DNA of 64,000 nt from Croceibacterium sp. TMG7-5b_MA50 (GTDB lineage: Bacteria; Pseudomonadota; Alphaproteobacteria; Sphingomonadales; Sphingomonadaceae), in the NCBI RefSeq assembly GCF_039830145.1, contig NZ_CP156082.1, forward strand, positions 1,382,001 to 1,446,000, in the 5' to 3' direction. Under the pieces are notes generated by a model. It did no database searches. It was not told where the DNA came from and saw nothing but the letters and a program-made list of their open reading frames with translations. Both the position numbers and the translations under genes were made by a program. This document shows, in pieces, positions 9,062-18,257 of this stretch. Positions within the stretch are counted from its first letter, which is position 1, and each line of letters opens with the position of its first letter.

Positions 9062-10054
9062 TTACAGCTCCCGCACGGTAACGTTTGCCGCCGCCGCCCG
9101 CCGCAGCGGATTGCGCAGCGGCAGGGTGAACGGAGCCGCCTCGATCTCGAACTCGTCGCCTTCCTGCGTCTTCACGGCATCGCTGAACGACAGGGTCGCG
9201 GTCCCAAAGAAGTGGACGTGTACGTCGCCCGGACGGCGGAACAGATCGTACTTGAAGTGGTGGTGTTCCAGGTTCGCCAGGCTGTGCGACATGTTCGCCT
9301 CGCCCGACAGGAACGGCTTTTCCCACAGCACCGCGCCATCGCGGTGAATGCGGCTCATGCCCTCAATATGGGAGGGCGGCGGGCCGAGCAGCAGCTCCGG
9401 CCCGAGGGATGCCTGGCGCAATTTGGAATGGGCCAGCCACAGGTAATTATGCCGCTCTGTCACGTGGTCGCTGAATTCATTGCCGAGGCACAGGCCAAGG
9501 CGGTGCGGCGTGCCGTCAGGCCCGATCAGGTAAATGCCGGCAAGCTCCGGCTCCTCGCCACCATCTTGCGCGAAATGCGGCATGGTCAGCGCAGCGCCGG
9601 GACCGACCAGCTGCGACCCGTCGCCCTTGTAGAACCATTCGGGCTGCTGGCCGACCGCACCGGCGGCGGGCTTGCCGCCTTCCAGCCCTTCCAGGAACAT
9701 GCGCATGGAATCGGTCTGCTTCTCTGCCGCAGCCGCCTCCCGGTGCATCTTGTCGCGTCCCTCGGCAGAGCCGAGGTGCGTCAGGCCCGTGCCGGTCAGC
9801 TGCACATGGGCAGGATCGGCATGATCGATCGGCGCGATGATGCGCCCGGCCGCCAGCTCGGCCGCCGGATCGATCGCCTCACCGCGGCCGGCATCGTCCA
9901 CCACCTGCGTCAGCGTGCTGCCGGCGCCGATCGCCTGTTCGGCCAGCGCGCGGATAGTGGTGGCGCCGGGCACCAACCAGGCCTCATCCCCATGCGCTGC
10001 GATAACGGAGCGGGTACCGTCGGCGGCACGATGTTGCAGCAGGCGCAGATACAT
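9062..10054 (-). CDS. GguC/AraD1 family protein, predicted 2-keto-3-deoxy-L-arabonate dehydratase
   Basis: 330-residue cytoplasmic protein of the fumarylacetoacetate hydrolase-like GguC/AraD1 group. The family segments LGLCLGNEFSDHVTERHNYL and KPFLSGEANMSHSLANLEHH can be seen. In this pathway the enzyme would turn 2-keto-3-deoxy-L-arabonate into 2-ketoglutarate semialdehyde. I placed the start at 10054 (MYLRLLQHR) because AGAGGA precedes it at a suitable distance; the open frame runs 19 codons further. It is the first gene of the minus-strand block, divergent from the GntR regulator. The family call is firm, the exact reaction is inferred from pathway context. Confidence 0.8.
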   Translation of the reverse strand: MYLRLLQHRAADGTRSVIAAHGDEAWLVPGATTIRALAEQAIGAGSTLTQVVDDAGRGEAIDPAAELAAGRIIAPIDHADPAHVQLTGTGLTHLGSAEGRDKMHREAAAAEKQTDSMRMFLEGLEGGKPAAGAVGQQPEWFYKGDGSQLVGPGAALTMPHFAQDGGEEPELAGIYLIGPDGTPHRLGLCLGNEFSDHVTERHNYLWLAHSKLRQASLGPELLLGPPPSHIEGMSRIHRDGAVLWEKPFLSGEANMSHSLANLEHHHFKYDLFRRPGDVHVHFFGTATLSFSDAVKTQEGDEFEIEAAPFTLPLRNPLRRAAAANVTVREL

Positions 10055-10111
10055 CAGGTCATCCTCTGTTGGGCGTGCCGCCCCTGCGACACTGCCAGCG
10101 ATTGGGTCCAA

Positions 10112-10122
10112 ATGTCAGACCA
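10112..10122. promoter_or_regulatory. Weaker candidate GntR operator before the arabinose operon
   Basis: ATGTCAGACCA matches TNGTNNNACNA at all but one fixed position and has a GTC-A-GAC core like the GTC-C-GAC palindrome at 12476. It sits 58 bp upstream of the first gene of the minus-strand block, a sensible place for repressor control. Confidence 0.35.
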
Positions 10123-10200
10123 CGTCAAGTGCCGGCATCATGTCCAAGTGACCCGACCCATGCACGTGACCTATCGAAATGAAGCGCCTAAGCGATCTTT

Positions 10201-10222
10201 TACTCGGACATATCTGTCGAGT
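10201..10222. promoter_or_regulatory. Candidate GntR operator with flanking inverted repeat, before the regulator gene
   Basis: TACTCGGACAT (10201-10211) repeats the motif found before the TonB receptor. It is the left half of an imperfect inverted repeat: ACTCGGACA, four bases, then TGTCGAGT, with one extra G on the left arm. It lies about 57 bp before the regulator ATG. In the 224-bp divergent region 10055-10278 this and the site at 10112 are the only structures I can support. Confidence 0.5.
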
Positions 10223-10278
10223 GCGGGCTTGGCAATGTTTGCCGTTGCAAGCAGGCGAAGCTTTGATACGCAGGTGCC

Positions 10279-11055
10279 ATGACGGAGAGTGAGGGCAGAA
10301 CGCCTAGTGTCGAGCCCATGAAAGAGGGTGCAGAAACGGTCGGCACGCCGGTACGGCGCGGCACCGGCCGAAGGCTGCATGGCGCGATCGCGCACAAGCT
10401 CGGCACCGCGATCGTTTCCGGGCAATACCAACCCGGCGATGTGCTGACGGGCGAAGTCGCCTTCTCCGAGGCGCTGGACGTCTCGCGTAGCGCATATCGA
10501 GAGGCGATCCAGGTTCTGTCGGCGAAGGGGTTGGTGGAAAGCCGCCCAAAGGCGGGCACCCGCGTGCTGCCGCGCAATCGCTGGAACCTGCTGGATCCGG
10601 ACGTGCTCGCCTGGGCCTTCGGCGGCTCACCCGATATCAGCTTCGTGCGCAACCTGTTTGAACTGCGCGCGATCGTGGAGCCTGCGGCGGCGCGGCTGGC
10701 GGCGGAACGGCGGACGCGCGATGATGTGCGCTTGCTGAAGGATGCGCTGGCCCGGATGCGCCGTCATACCTTGGCGACGGACGAAGGGCGGGCAGCGGAC
10801 CGCGATTTCCATACCGCGATCCTGCAAGCCACCGGCAATGACGCGCTGGTGGTGTTGAGCGCCAGCATCGGCGCCGCCGTCAGCTGGACCACCCGCTTCA
10901 AGATGCGCGCGCGTGATCTGCCGCGCAATCCGCTGCCCGATCATGCCCGGGTGGCTGACGCGATCGCTGCCGGCGATCCCGCCGCGGCGGAGGAGACGAT
11001 GCGCCAGCTGGTCGAACTGGCGCTGGAGGATACGCGGATCTCGATGGTGGAGTGA
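10279..11055 (+). CDS. GntR-family (FadR/FCD type) transcriptional regulator of the arabinose locus
   Basis: 258-residue DNA-binding regulator. A winged helix-turn-helix spans about 33-95 (for example DVSRSAYREAIQVLSAKGLV followed by the wing SRPKAGTRV). An all-helical FCD ligand domain follows at about 110-250. The family usually represses and is released by a sugar acid. It is divergent from the catabolic block and convergent with the transporter, so a pathway intermediate such as L-arabonate or 2-keto-3-deoxy-L-arabonate is a plausible inducer. The ligand is inferred. Confidence 0.88.
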   Translation: MTESEGRTPSVEPMKEGAETVGTPVRRGTGRRLHGAIAHKLGTAIVSGQYQPGDVLTGEVAFSEALDVSRSAYREAIQVLSAKGLVESRPKAGTRVLPRNRWNLLDPDVLAWAFGGSPDISFVRNLFELRAIVEPAAARLAAERRTRDDVRLLKDALARMRRHTLATDEGRAADRDFHTAILQATGNDALVVLSASIGAAVSWTTRFKMRARDLPRNPLPDHARVADAIAAGDPAAAEETMRQLVELALEDTRISMVE

Positions 11056-11080
11056 AGCGTCGCAACGCTTCGCTCCACCA
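11045..11080. terminator. Long hairpin between convergent regulator and transporter genes
   Basis: A 16-bp stem has left arm 11045-11060 (TGGTGGAGTGAAGCGT), loop CGCA, and right arm 11065-11080 (ACGCTTCGCTCCACCA), with a single T-G wobble. It includes the last codons and stop of the regulator. No clean T-run follows on either strand, so it may act as a bidirectional terminator or as a stabilising 3' structure. Confidence 0.5.
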
Positions 11081-11092
11081 TGTGACGCTGTT

Positions 11093-12400
11093 TCAGACCA
11101 CCTGCTGCGGTGGCAGGGCGTTGGTCGGGCGCGCACCCCACACGGCGTAGAGCACCACCAGGATCTCGCACACCACCGTCAGCAGGAACGACCATTGCAG
11201 ACCGTAGGCATCCGCCAGCACGCCCTGCACCGCCACCAGCGCACCGCCAGCGATCGCCATGATGATGAGTCCGGAACCCTCCTCCGTCAGCGGGCCAAGG
11301 CCACGGATGCCGAGGGTGAAGATCGTCGGGAACATGATGGAGTGGAACAGGCCCACGCTGATCAGCGCCCACATCGCCGTCTCGCCAGATGCGAAGGTGG
11401 CGATCGTCATCACGATCGTCGCGCCGATCCCGGCGATCGCCAGCGCATGCGCCGGGTCCATCTTCTGCATGGCAAAGGCGCCGACCAGACGGCCGACCAT
11501 CATGCCGCCCCATAGCAAGAACAGGTAATTGGATGCCTGCTGGTGCGTCAGGTTGCCGATGTCGGGTTGCGACACGAAGTTGATGAACAGGTTGCCGACC
11601 CCGATCTCCGCCAGCAGGTAGGCGATCATCGCCGGGATCGCGAGCACCAAGTTGCGATGCGCCCACAGCGACTGACCACGCCGCTCCTCCTTGGCCGAGC
11701 GCTGCGTGGCGGCACCCAAAGCCGGGAACGGGAAGCGCGCGATAACCAGCGCTAGCACCGCCAGCACCGCCGCCACCATCAAGTAAGGCAGGATAACCGA
11801 TTGCGCATCAGCCAGCCGCTCCGCCTCGGTCAGCACCACCTCGCCCGCAGTGGACGTGCCGGAAGTCGTGCGGCCAAGGATCAGGTATCCGCCAAACAGC
11901 GGAGCCAGCGTCGCGCCGGCGGAGTTGAACGCCTGTACCAGGTTGAGGCGAGAGGATGCCGTCTCGGGCGAACCCACGACCGCCACATACGGGTTGGCCG
12001 CAACCTGCAGCAACGTGATGCCGCTGGCGATCACGAACAGCGCGAACAGGGTGACCCCGTAGGACGGGATCATCGCCGCCGGTACCATCAGCAGCGCGCC
12101 GCCCGCCATCATGCCCAGCCCGGCGACCATCGAACGCTGATATCCGATCCGCTCGATCAGCTTGGCCGAGGGGATGGAGGCGAAGAAGTAGGCGATGAAC
12201 CACACGCTTTCAATCAGCGTGGTCTGGAAATACGACAGCTCGAACACGGATCGCAGATGCGGCAGCAGCGTGCCGTTGATGACCGTGATGAAGCCCCACA
12301 TGAAGAACAGGCTGGCCAGCAAGGTCAGTGCCGGTCGGTAATTCATCCCCGGCTGCGTCGCCCCTGTCACGGCAGGCGCACCTGTGGTCGGCAATGCCAT
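11093..12400 (-). CDS. FucP-like MFS sugar:proton symporter, probable arabinose/galactose importer
   Basis: 435-residue inner membrane protein with about twelve transmembrane helices. The N-terminal FFMWGFITVINGTLLPHLR and the later VAANPYVAVVGSPETASSRL are hallmarks of the FucP/GluP (fucose, glucose/galactose) branch of the major facilitator superfamily. The position beside the epimerase and the arabinose enzymes makes it the likely inner membrane importer of the locus. Its promoter region carries the palindromic operator at 12476. Confidence 0.88.
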   Translation of the reverse strand: MALPTTGAPAVTGATQPGMNYRPALTLLASLFFMWGFITVINGTLLPHLRSVFELSYFQTTLIESVWFIAYFFASIPSAKLIERIGYQRSMVAGLGMMAGGALLMVPAAMIPSYGVTLFALFVIASGITLLQVAANPYVAVVGSPETASSRLNLVQAFNSAGATLAPLFGGYLILGRTTSGTSTAGEVVLTEAERLADAQSVILPYLMVAAVLAVLALVIARFPFPALGAATQRSAKEERRGQSLWAHRNLVLAIPAMIAYLLAEIGVGNLFINFVSQPDIGNLTHQQASNYLFLLWGGMMVGRLVGAFAMQKMDPAHALAIAGIGATIVMTIATFASGETAMWALISVGLFHSIMFPTIFTLGIRGLGPLTEEGSGLIIMAIAGGALVAVQGVLADAYGLQWSFLLTVVCEILVVLYAVWGARPTNALPPQQVV

Positions 12401-12475
12401 CGCGTCACTCTCCCTGTATCTGCACTGCCGGCGATTTCCGCCGCCGGAGCGATCAAATCCTTGCCTCGCCTTTTT

Positions 12476-12486
12476 TAGTCCGACTA
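12476..12486. promoter_or_regulatory. Palindromic GntR operator between transporter and epimerase genes
   Basis: TAGTCCGACTA is an uninterrupted inverted repeat (TAGTC-C-GACTA) and fits TNGTNNNACNA exactly. A further TAGTC half site lies at 12503-12507. The palindrome overlaps TATATAG, the only promoter-like AT stretch in the 126-bp divergent region, so binding here could close both promoters. Confidence 0.6.
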
Positions 12487-12526
12487 TATAGCCCGATAAG
12501 GCTAGTCAACGATGATGGGAGAGAAC

Positions 12527-13675
12527 ATGCGGGAGCTTGCCATGTCACGGCGAATGATGTCGCTGGTTGCGCTGTTCCTTTCGGGCACTGCCCCGGCGCT
12601 TGCCGGCGACATGGTGCGAGAGGAGGCAGGGCGCCTGCCCGGGGGGGCCGTGATAGAGGCTGTCACGCTCACCAACGACAATGGCGTTTCCGCCCGTATC
12701 CTCACCTACGGCGCCACGCTACAATCGCTGATCGCGCCTGATCGCAACGGCAACCGCGCCGATGTGCTGCTGGGCTACGATACCGCCGCCGGATACGTCG
12801 AGACACCCAACTATTTCGGCGTAACCGTAGGCCGCTATGCCAATCGCATCGCGAACGGCCGCTTCTCCATAGACGGGCAGAACTACCAGGTGCCACAGAA
12901 CGACGGCACGAACTCCCTCCATGGTGGTGGAGCTGGTTTCGACAAGCAGAACTGGCAAATCTCCAGTGCCACCAGCGGCACAACTCCGAGCGTGGTCATG
13001 ACGCTGAACAGCCCGGACGGTGATTCCGGGTATCCTGGTGCGGTGACGGCGACAGTCACCTATACGCTCGACAATCAAGGCAATCTGGCGATTACCTTCA
13101 CAGCCGAGACGACCAAGCCGACCGTCATAAATATGACAAATCATGCCATCTTCAATCTGGCAGGTGAAGGCATGCCGGGCGGCATCGAAGGGCATCGGCT
13201 GACCATCCCTGCCGCGCGCTACACTCCGGTGTCGGAAATCCTGATCCCCACCGGTGAACTCGCGCCGGTTGCCGGCACACCGTTCGACTTCCGCCAGCCC
13301 AAATACATGGCCTGGGGCCTGCGTGACGGTACGAACGAACAGATCCGTTATGGCCGCGGCTTCGACCACAACTGGGCGCTGGACAAGGGCCTGACCGCCG
13401 AACCGCAGCTTGCCGCCCGTCTGGAGGATCCGCACTCTGGCCGCGTGCTGGAGGTGCTGACCACGGAGCCGGGCGTGCAGATGTATGCGGGTAACTTTCT
13501 GGATGGCACGCTGGTCGGCAAGAATGGCCACCTGTACCGCATGGGTGACGGCATCGCGCTGGAACCGCAGAAGTTCCCCGATGCGCCCAATCAGTCCGCC
13601 TTTGTTTCCCCTCGGGTCGATCCCGGCACGCCATACCGTCATGCCATGATCTACCGGATAACCACTGCGCGTTAA
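12527..13675 (+). CDS. galM: Secreted aldose 1-epimerase (galactose mutarotase)
   Basis: 382-residue periplasmic mutarotase interconverting alpha and beta anomers of aldoses such as arabinose or galactose. A signal peptide ends at ALAG near residue 27. The family core is clear: [19 protein letters not shown], substrate-binding His132 (SLHGGG), catalytic His206 (MTNHAIFNL) and catalytic base Glu314 ([12 protein letters not shown]). The ATG at 12527 has GGGAGA seven bases upstream. An ATG at 12542 with GGGAG and one at 12512 are alternatives. It forms an operon with the dehydratase 13 bp downstream. Confidence 0.9.
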   Translation: MRELAMSRRMMSLVALFLSGTAPALAGDMVREEAGRLPGGAVIEAVTLTNDNGVSARILTYGATLQSLIAPDRNGNRADVLLGYDTAAGYVETPNYFGVTVGRYANRIANGRFSIDGQNYQVPQNDGTNSLHGGGAGFDKQNWQISSATSGTTPSVVMTLNSPDGDSGYPGAVTATVTYTLDNQGNLAITFTAETTKPTVINMTNHAIFNLAGEGMPGGIEGHRLTIPAARYTPVSEILIPTGELAPVAGTPFDFRQPKYMAWGLRDGTNEQIRYGRGFDHNWALDKGLTAEPQLAARLEDPHSGRVLEVLTTEPGVQMYAGNFLDGTLVGKNGHLYRMGDGIALEPQKFPDAPNQSAFVSPRVDPGTPYRHAMIYRITTAR

Positions 13676-13688
13676 GGACGCCCGCCCA

Positions 13689-15485
13689 ATGCTAGACAAG
13701 ACAACGCGCCAGCTCCGCTCGCGCGCCTGGTTCCACAATTCCGACAATGTCGACATGACGGCGCTCTATCTGGAGCGTTACCTGAACTACGGCCTATCGC
13801 TGGAAGAGCTGCGGTCGGGCAAGCCGATCATCGGGATCGCCCAGACCGGCAGCGATCTCAGCCCCTGCAATCGACACCACCTGGTGCTGGCCGAACGCAT
13901 CCGCGAGGGCATCCGCGAGGCGGGCGGGATTGCGATGGAGTTCCCGGTCCATCCGATCCAGGAAACTGGCAAGCGCCCGACCGCCGGGCTGGACCGGAAC
14001 CTGGCATATATAGGCCTGGTGGAGGTGCTGTACGGCTATCCGCTCGACGGCGTGGTCCTGACCACCGGCTGCGACAAGACTACGCCTGCCTGTCTGATGG
14101 CGGCAGGCACGGTGAATATCCCCGCAATTTCCCTGTCCGTTGGCCCTATGCTGAACGGCAATTACAAGGGCCAGCGGACCGGGTCGGGCACGATCGTGTG
14201 GAAGGCGCGCGAACTGCTCGCCACGGGCGAGATCGACGAGGTCGGCTTTATCCGCCTGGTCGCCTCCTCCGCACCGTCGACCGGCTTCTGCAACACGATG
14301 GGCACCGCCAGCACGATGAACTCGCTGGCGGAGGCGCTGGGCATGTCGCTCCCCGGCTCCGCCGCGATTCCGGCGCCCTATCGTGACCGCCAGGAATCCG
14401 CCTACCTTACCGGCAAGCGCATCGTGGAGATGGTGGCGGAAGACCTGAAGCCATCCGACATCATGACGCGCGAGGCGTTCCTGAACGCTATCGTCGTCAA
14501 CTCGGCGATCGGCGGTTCGACCAACGCGCCGATCCACCTTGCTGCCATCGCCCGCCATGTCGGCGTGGAGCTGCCGATCGACGATTGGCAGGAGCATGGC
14601 CATAAGGTGCCGCTGCTGGTTAACCTGCAGCCTGCCGGCGAGTATCTGGGCGAGGATTACTATCGCGCAGGCGGCGTTCCCGCCGTTGTCGCGCAACTGA
14701 TGGGCCAAGGTCTGATCCACGAAGGTGCTATGACCGTGAACGGCCGCACCATGGGCGACAATTGCCGTGGCGCCGTGATCGAGGACGAGGACGTGATCCG
14801 TCCCTTCGACCGCCCGCTGAAGGAGGAGGCCGGCTTCATGGTCCTGCACGGCAACCTGTTCGATTCCGCGCTGATGAAGACCAGCGTGATCTCGCCCGAG
14901 TTCCGTGAGCGCTACCTATCCGATCCGACCGATCCGGAGGCGTTCGAAGGGCCGGTAGTCGTGTTCGACGGGCCGGAGGATTACCACCACCGAATCGACG
15001 ATCCCGATACCGGCATTGATGCCAGCACTATCCTGGTGATCCGCGGCGCCGGGCCCGTGGGCTATCCCGGAGCGGCGGAAGTGGTTAACATGCGTCCGCC
15101 CGCCCATCTCATCAAGGAAGGCGTCCACGCACTGCCGTGCCTGGGTGACGGGCGCCAGTCGGGCACCAGCGGCAGCCCGTCGATCCTGAACGCCAGCCCT
15201 GAGGCCGCCGCCGGCGGCACGCTGGCAGTGCTGCGGACGGGCGACCGGGTGCGCATCGACCTGAAGCAAGGCCGCACGGACGTGCTGCTGTCTGCAGATG
15301 AACTGTCGGAACGCCACGCCGCGCTGCAGGCTGCGGGCGGCTATGCCTATCCTGCATCGCAGACGCCGTGGCAGGCGATTCAGCGCCAAAGCGTGGGCCA
15401 GCTCGAAACCGGCGCGATCTTGGAGGGTACCGAGCGGTTCCAGCGGGTCGCCGAAACCTTTGGCATCCCGCGCGACAGCCACTGA
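13689..15485 (+). CDS. IlvD/Edd-family pentonate dehydratase, probable L-arabonate dehydratase
   Basis: 598-residue cytoplasmic Fe-S dehydratase converting L-arabonate (or D-xylonate) to the 2-keto-3-deoxy acid. The three cluster cysteines are Cys60 (SPCN), Cys128 (TGCDKTTPA) and Cys201 (GFCNTMGTA), at the spacing of the characterised Rhizobium L-arabinonate dehydratase family. Length and the C-terminal [20 protein letters not shown] segment agree. The [2Fe-2S] cluster type is family knowledge. It supplies the step between the dehydrogenase and the GguC/AraD1 dehydratase encoded on the other strand. Confidence 0.88.
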   Translation: MLDKTTRQLRSRAWFHNSDNVDMTALYLERYLNYGLSLEELRSGKPIIGIAQTGSDLSPCNRHHLVLAERIREGIREAGGIAMEFPVHPIQETGKRPTAGLDRNLAYIGLVEVLYGYPLDGVVLTTGCDKTTPACLMAAGTVNIPAISLSVGPMLNGNYKGQRTGSGTIVWKARELLATGEIDEVGFIRLVASSAPSTGFCNTMGTASTMNSLAEALGMSLPGSAAIPAPYRDRQESAYLTGKRIVEMVAEDLKPSDIMTREAFLNAIVVNSAIGGSTNAPIHLAAIARHVGVELPIDDWQEHGHKVPLLVNLQPAGEYLGEDYYRAGGVPAVVAQLMGQGLIHEGAMTVNGRTMGDNCRGAVIEDEDVIRPFDRPLKEEAGFMVLHGNLFDSALMKTSVISPEFRERYLSDPTDPEAFEGPVVVFDGPEDYHHRIDDPDTGIDASTILVIRGAGPVGYPGAAEVVNMRPPAHLIKEGVHALPCLGDGRQSGTSGSPSILNASPEAAAGGTLAVLRTGDRVRIDLKQGRTDVLLSADELSERHAALQAAGGYAYPASQTPWQAIQRQSVGQLETGAILEGTERFQRVAETFGIPRDSH

Positions 15486-15490
15486 CATGG

Positions 15491-15520
15491 CCGCCCTCAC
15501 CGCTGCGGCGGGGAGGGCGG
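15491..15520. terminator. Hairpin terminator between convergent dehydratase and kinase genes
   Basis: Arms CCGCCCTC (15491-15498) and GAGGGCGG (15513-15520) form an 8-bp stem, followed on plus by ATCCTTTC. The T-run is short, so efficiency is uncertain. Confidence 0.5.
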
Positions 15521-15549
15521 ATCCTTTCGGGTAATTGCCCAGCGAAAGC

Positions 15550-17379
15550 TCAGGCAGTCACCTCTGCCTCCACCCCGTTCAGCAGGGCCAGCGTTCGCCG
15601 CAGGTCAGCCGGGGTGAACGGCTTGCTCAGGATCGGCCGGTCATGGAACGTGGCCGGGAACTGATCCAGGCTGTAGCCGGTGACGAAGGCGAAAGGCGTG
15701 CCCCGTTCTACCAGCGCCTCTGCCACCGCAATCACCGGCTCGCCGTTCAGATTGCCGTCCAACAGGACCGCCGCCAGCGGTTCGGCCGCGATCATGGCCA
15801 AAGCCTGATCGCAGGACGTGGCGGGGCCAACGGTGACAAAGCCCTGCTCCTCCAGCTCCAGCGCCAGTTCCATGGCGACGAGCGGCTCGTCCTCTACGAT
15901 CAGAATGTGGCTGCCCGGACCGATCGCGCCTACGGGCTGCAGGGCGGCGGCGATCGCTGCGCAACCTGTCGGCACATGCGGTTCCACTTCGCCGGTAGCT
16001 TGCGTCAACGCCTCCATCGGCAGAGCGATGTGCCAGGTAAGGCCGTCTTGTCGCACCTCCACGTCGGCCTTGCCACCGGACGGGCGCAGGCTGCCGGTAA
16101 TCAGTTCGAAGCCGAAGCCGCGCCGGTCCAGTGCCTCAATCATCGGGCCACCGCTTTCGTGCCAGCGGAACTGCAGCGTGCCAGCAAGCACCTCGCAAAT
16201 GACCTCCACCTGCCCACTGCTACCCGACAGGGCACCATATTTGTGGGCGTTGGTCGCCAATTCATGCAGCACCAGGGCGAAACGCAGCGCGGTTTCCGGC
16301 GGCAGATGGATGTCCGGCCCACTCAGCCTCAGCCGATCGTCAGGCACGGTGCCTATAGCCAGTTGATCCGAGATCAGGCGGTGCAGGCTGGCGCTGCTCC
16401 AAGTTGTCGCACTCAGCAGTGCGTGCGCACGGGCGAGCGATTGCAACCGCCCGGTAAAATTGGCCTCGAACTGCTCGAGCGATCGGGCGCGCTTCAGGCT
16501 CAGTCCCGCCATCGCCTGCACCGTGGCCAGCGTGTTCTTGACCCGGTGGTTCAGTTCGCCGACCAGCAGACGCTGCGTCTCCTGCGCGCGGTGCCGCTCC
16601 GTTACGTCCTGCACCTGCAGCATCAGCGTACGCGCCGGGCCAGCCTGCCCGCTCAGGGAGGAGCAGTACCATTCCCCTTCCCGTACATTGCCATCGGCAT
16701 GGGCGAAGCGATGGCATTGCATTTCCCGCCGGTCCCCGACCGCCAGCAGATCGGCCATGGCGGACAGGAAGCCTTCGCGCATGTCGGGCAACAGAAAAGG
16801 CGCGTCGGCAATGCGCGTGCCCAGCATGGTGCGCGCTTCCAGCCCGAATAGCCGCCGAGCGCCTTCGGCCCAGGTGATGATCCGTCCATCCGCGTTCAAC
16901 TCGATCACCGCGAGCGGCGAATTATTGCCATGCGCCCGTAGTCGACCCAGCGCTGCGCCGAGTTCATCACGCTGTCGCGCGAGTTCATGGCGTTGGCGGG
17001 CCAGTTCCACGAACACCGCCACCTTGCTGCGCAGAATGGTAAGGTCGAGCGGCTTCAGCAGGTAGTCGACCCCGCCGGCCTCGAATCCCTGGAACCGGCG
17101 GCGTTCGTCAGTGGCAACGGCGGTCAGGAAGATGATCGGGATGCCGCGCGTCCGCTCCGTCCCGCGCATCAACTCGGCTAGCTCGAACCCATCCATCTCC
17201 GGCATCTGCACGTCGAGCAGCGCCAGCGCGAAATCGCCGTGCAGCAGTTGCTCCAGCGCCTCGATCGCACCGCCCGCGCGCACCAGTTCCACGCCGGGCA
17301 AATCCAGCGCCGCCTCCAGCGCGGTCAGATTGGCGGCAACGTCGTCCACCGCCAGGATGCGGATCGGTTCTGGCGTCAT
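15550..17379 (-). CDS. REC-PAS-HWE histidine kinase-REC signalling protein
   Basis: 609-residue soluble sensor protein. An N-terminal receiver domain (about 5-120) has the phospho-acceptor in LLDVQMPEMDG. A PAS domain follows at about 150-260. The dimerisation region GELNHRVKNTLATVQAMAG carries the phospho-His. The ATPase has HELATNAHKYGAL and RWHESGGP, the conserved His and W-x-E that define HWE kinases. A C-terminal receiver domain (VEDEPLVAMEL, LLDGNLNGE) ends the protein. Such kinases in sphingomonads can feed the PhyR-EcfG stress pathway. The start at 17379 overlaps the CheR stop as ATGA. The open frame extends 183 codons upstream, but that part is the CheR gene in another frame. Confidence 0.9.
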   Translation of the reverse strand: MTPEPIRILAVDDVAANLTALEAALDLPGVELVRAGGAIEALEQLLHGDFALALLDVQMPEMDGFELAELMRGTERTRGIPIIFLTAVATDERRRFQGFEAGGVDYLLKPLDLTILRSKVAVFVELARQRHELARQRDELGAALGRLRAHGNNSPLAVIELNADGRIITWAEGARRLFGLEARTMLGTRIADAPFLLPDMREGFLSAMADLLAVGDRREMQCHRFAHADGNVREGEWYCSSLSGQAGPARTLMLQVQDVTERHRAQETQRLLVGELNHRVKNTLATVQAMAGLSLKRARSLEQFEANFTGRLQSLARAHALLSATTWSSASLHRLISDQLAIGTVPDDRLRLSGPDIHLPPETALRFALVLHELATNAHKYGALSGSSGQVEVICEVLAGTLQFRWHESGGPMIEALDRRGFGFELITGSLRPSGGKADVEVRQDGLTWHIALPMEALTQATGEVEPHVPTGCAAIAAALQPVGAIGPGSHILIVEDEPLVAMELALELEEQGFVTVGPATSCDQALAMIAAEPLAAVLLDGNLNGEPVIAVAEALVERGTPFAFVTGYSLDQFPATFHDRPILSKPFTPADLRRTLALLNGVEAEVTA

Positions 17380-18257
17380 GCAATCACATCCCTTGGCGGC
17401 ACGCTGGCCGGCTCCAGCGCAGTGCGCCGGAAAATCTTGTCGTCGCGAGCGAAGTCGCTGAAGAGCGCCGCGCGGGAGGAGAGGTGCAGCGTCTCTTTCG
17501 CCCCCAGTCCCAGAAAACCGCCGCGCCCAAGCGACCGGGCGAACAGGTCCAGCGCCCGGTCCTGCAGGGCGCGGTCGAAATAGATCAGCACGTTCCGGCT
17601 GGAAATCAGCTGCACTTCCGAAAAGACTTCGTCGCTCGCCAGATTGTGGTCGGCGAATACCGCCCGGCGGCGCAGCGTCGGGTCGAAGCGCGCGGATCCC
17701 GTCCCGGCGGTATAGTAGTCGGCCAGCGACCCCTTGCCGCCGGCCGCCTGATAGTTCGCGGAAAAGCCGGCGAGCCGGTCGGTGGCGAAAATGCCCGCTT
17801 CTGCCCGCGCCAGCGCCGCCCGGCTGATGTCGGTGCAATAGAACAGCGTCCTGTCCTCCAGACCCTCTTCCCGAAACAGGATGGCCAGGGAATAGAACTC
17901 CTCCCCATTGGCAACGCCGGCGATCCACACCTTCAGCGACGGCCAGGTGCGCAGATGCGGCACGACATCGCGCCGCAGCGCCGCGAAGTAGGTCGGGTCA
18001 CGGAACATCTCGCTGACCTGAATGGTCAGGAACGACAGCAGCGCGGTAAAGACGGACGGATCGTGCAGCACTCGGTCCTGCAACTGCGACAGGCTGGACA
18101 ATCCAAAATGCGCGCAGGCCCGGTCCACCCGTCGCTCCAGCGACTGACGGGCATAAGATCGGAAATCATACTGGTAATGGCGCCAGATCGCCTCGACCAG
18201 CAGGTCGAGCTCGATCGCCCGCAGCCGATCGCCGGTGTCCATCAGCGCGGCATCCAT
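17376..18257 (-). CDS. CheR-type protein methyltransferase with variant SAM motif
   Basis: 293-residue protein with an N-terminal helical CheR domain and a SAM-dependent methyltransferase domain ending in SSRNVLIYFD. The SAM motif, usually G-C-S/A-T-G-E-E-P-Y-S, reads GVANGEEFYSLAI, so Cys and Thr are replaced while the acidic pair stays. No chemoreceptor, CheA or CheB is nearby; the partners are two sensor kinases, so it probably modifies or scaffolds a signalling complex. The start at 18257 overlaps the upstream kinase by 16 bp; an ATG at 18242 would give a TGATG overlap and is equally possible. Confidence 0.85.
   Translation of the reverse strand: MDAALMDTGDRLRAIELDLLVEAIWRHYQYDFRSYARQSLERRVDRACAHFGLSSLSQLQDRVLHDPSVFTALLSFLTIQVSEMFRDPTYFAALRRDVVPHLRTWPSLKVWIAGVANGEEFYSLAILFREEGLEDRTLFYCTDISRAALARAEAGIFATDRLAGFSANYQAAGGKGSLADYYTAGTGSARFDPTLRRRAVFADHNLASDEVFSEVQLISSRNVLIYFDRALQDRALDLFARSLGRGGFLGLGAKETLHLSSRAALFSDFARDDKIFRRTALEPASVPPRDVIA

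Noticed and set aside
17380-17928. Apparent N-terminal extension of the HWE kinase
   Set aside because: The extra 183 codons lie over the CheR gene in another frame; the ATGA overlap at 17376-17379 gives the natural start.
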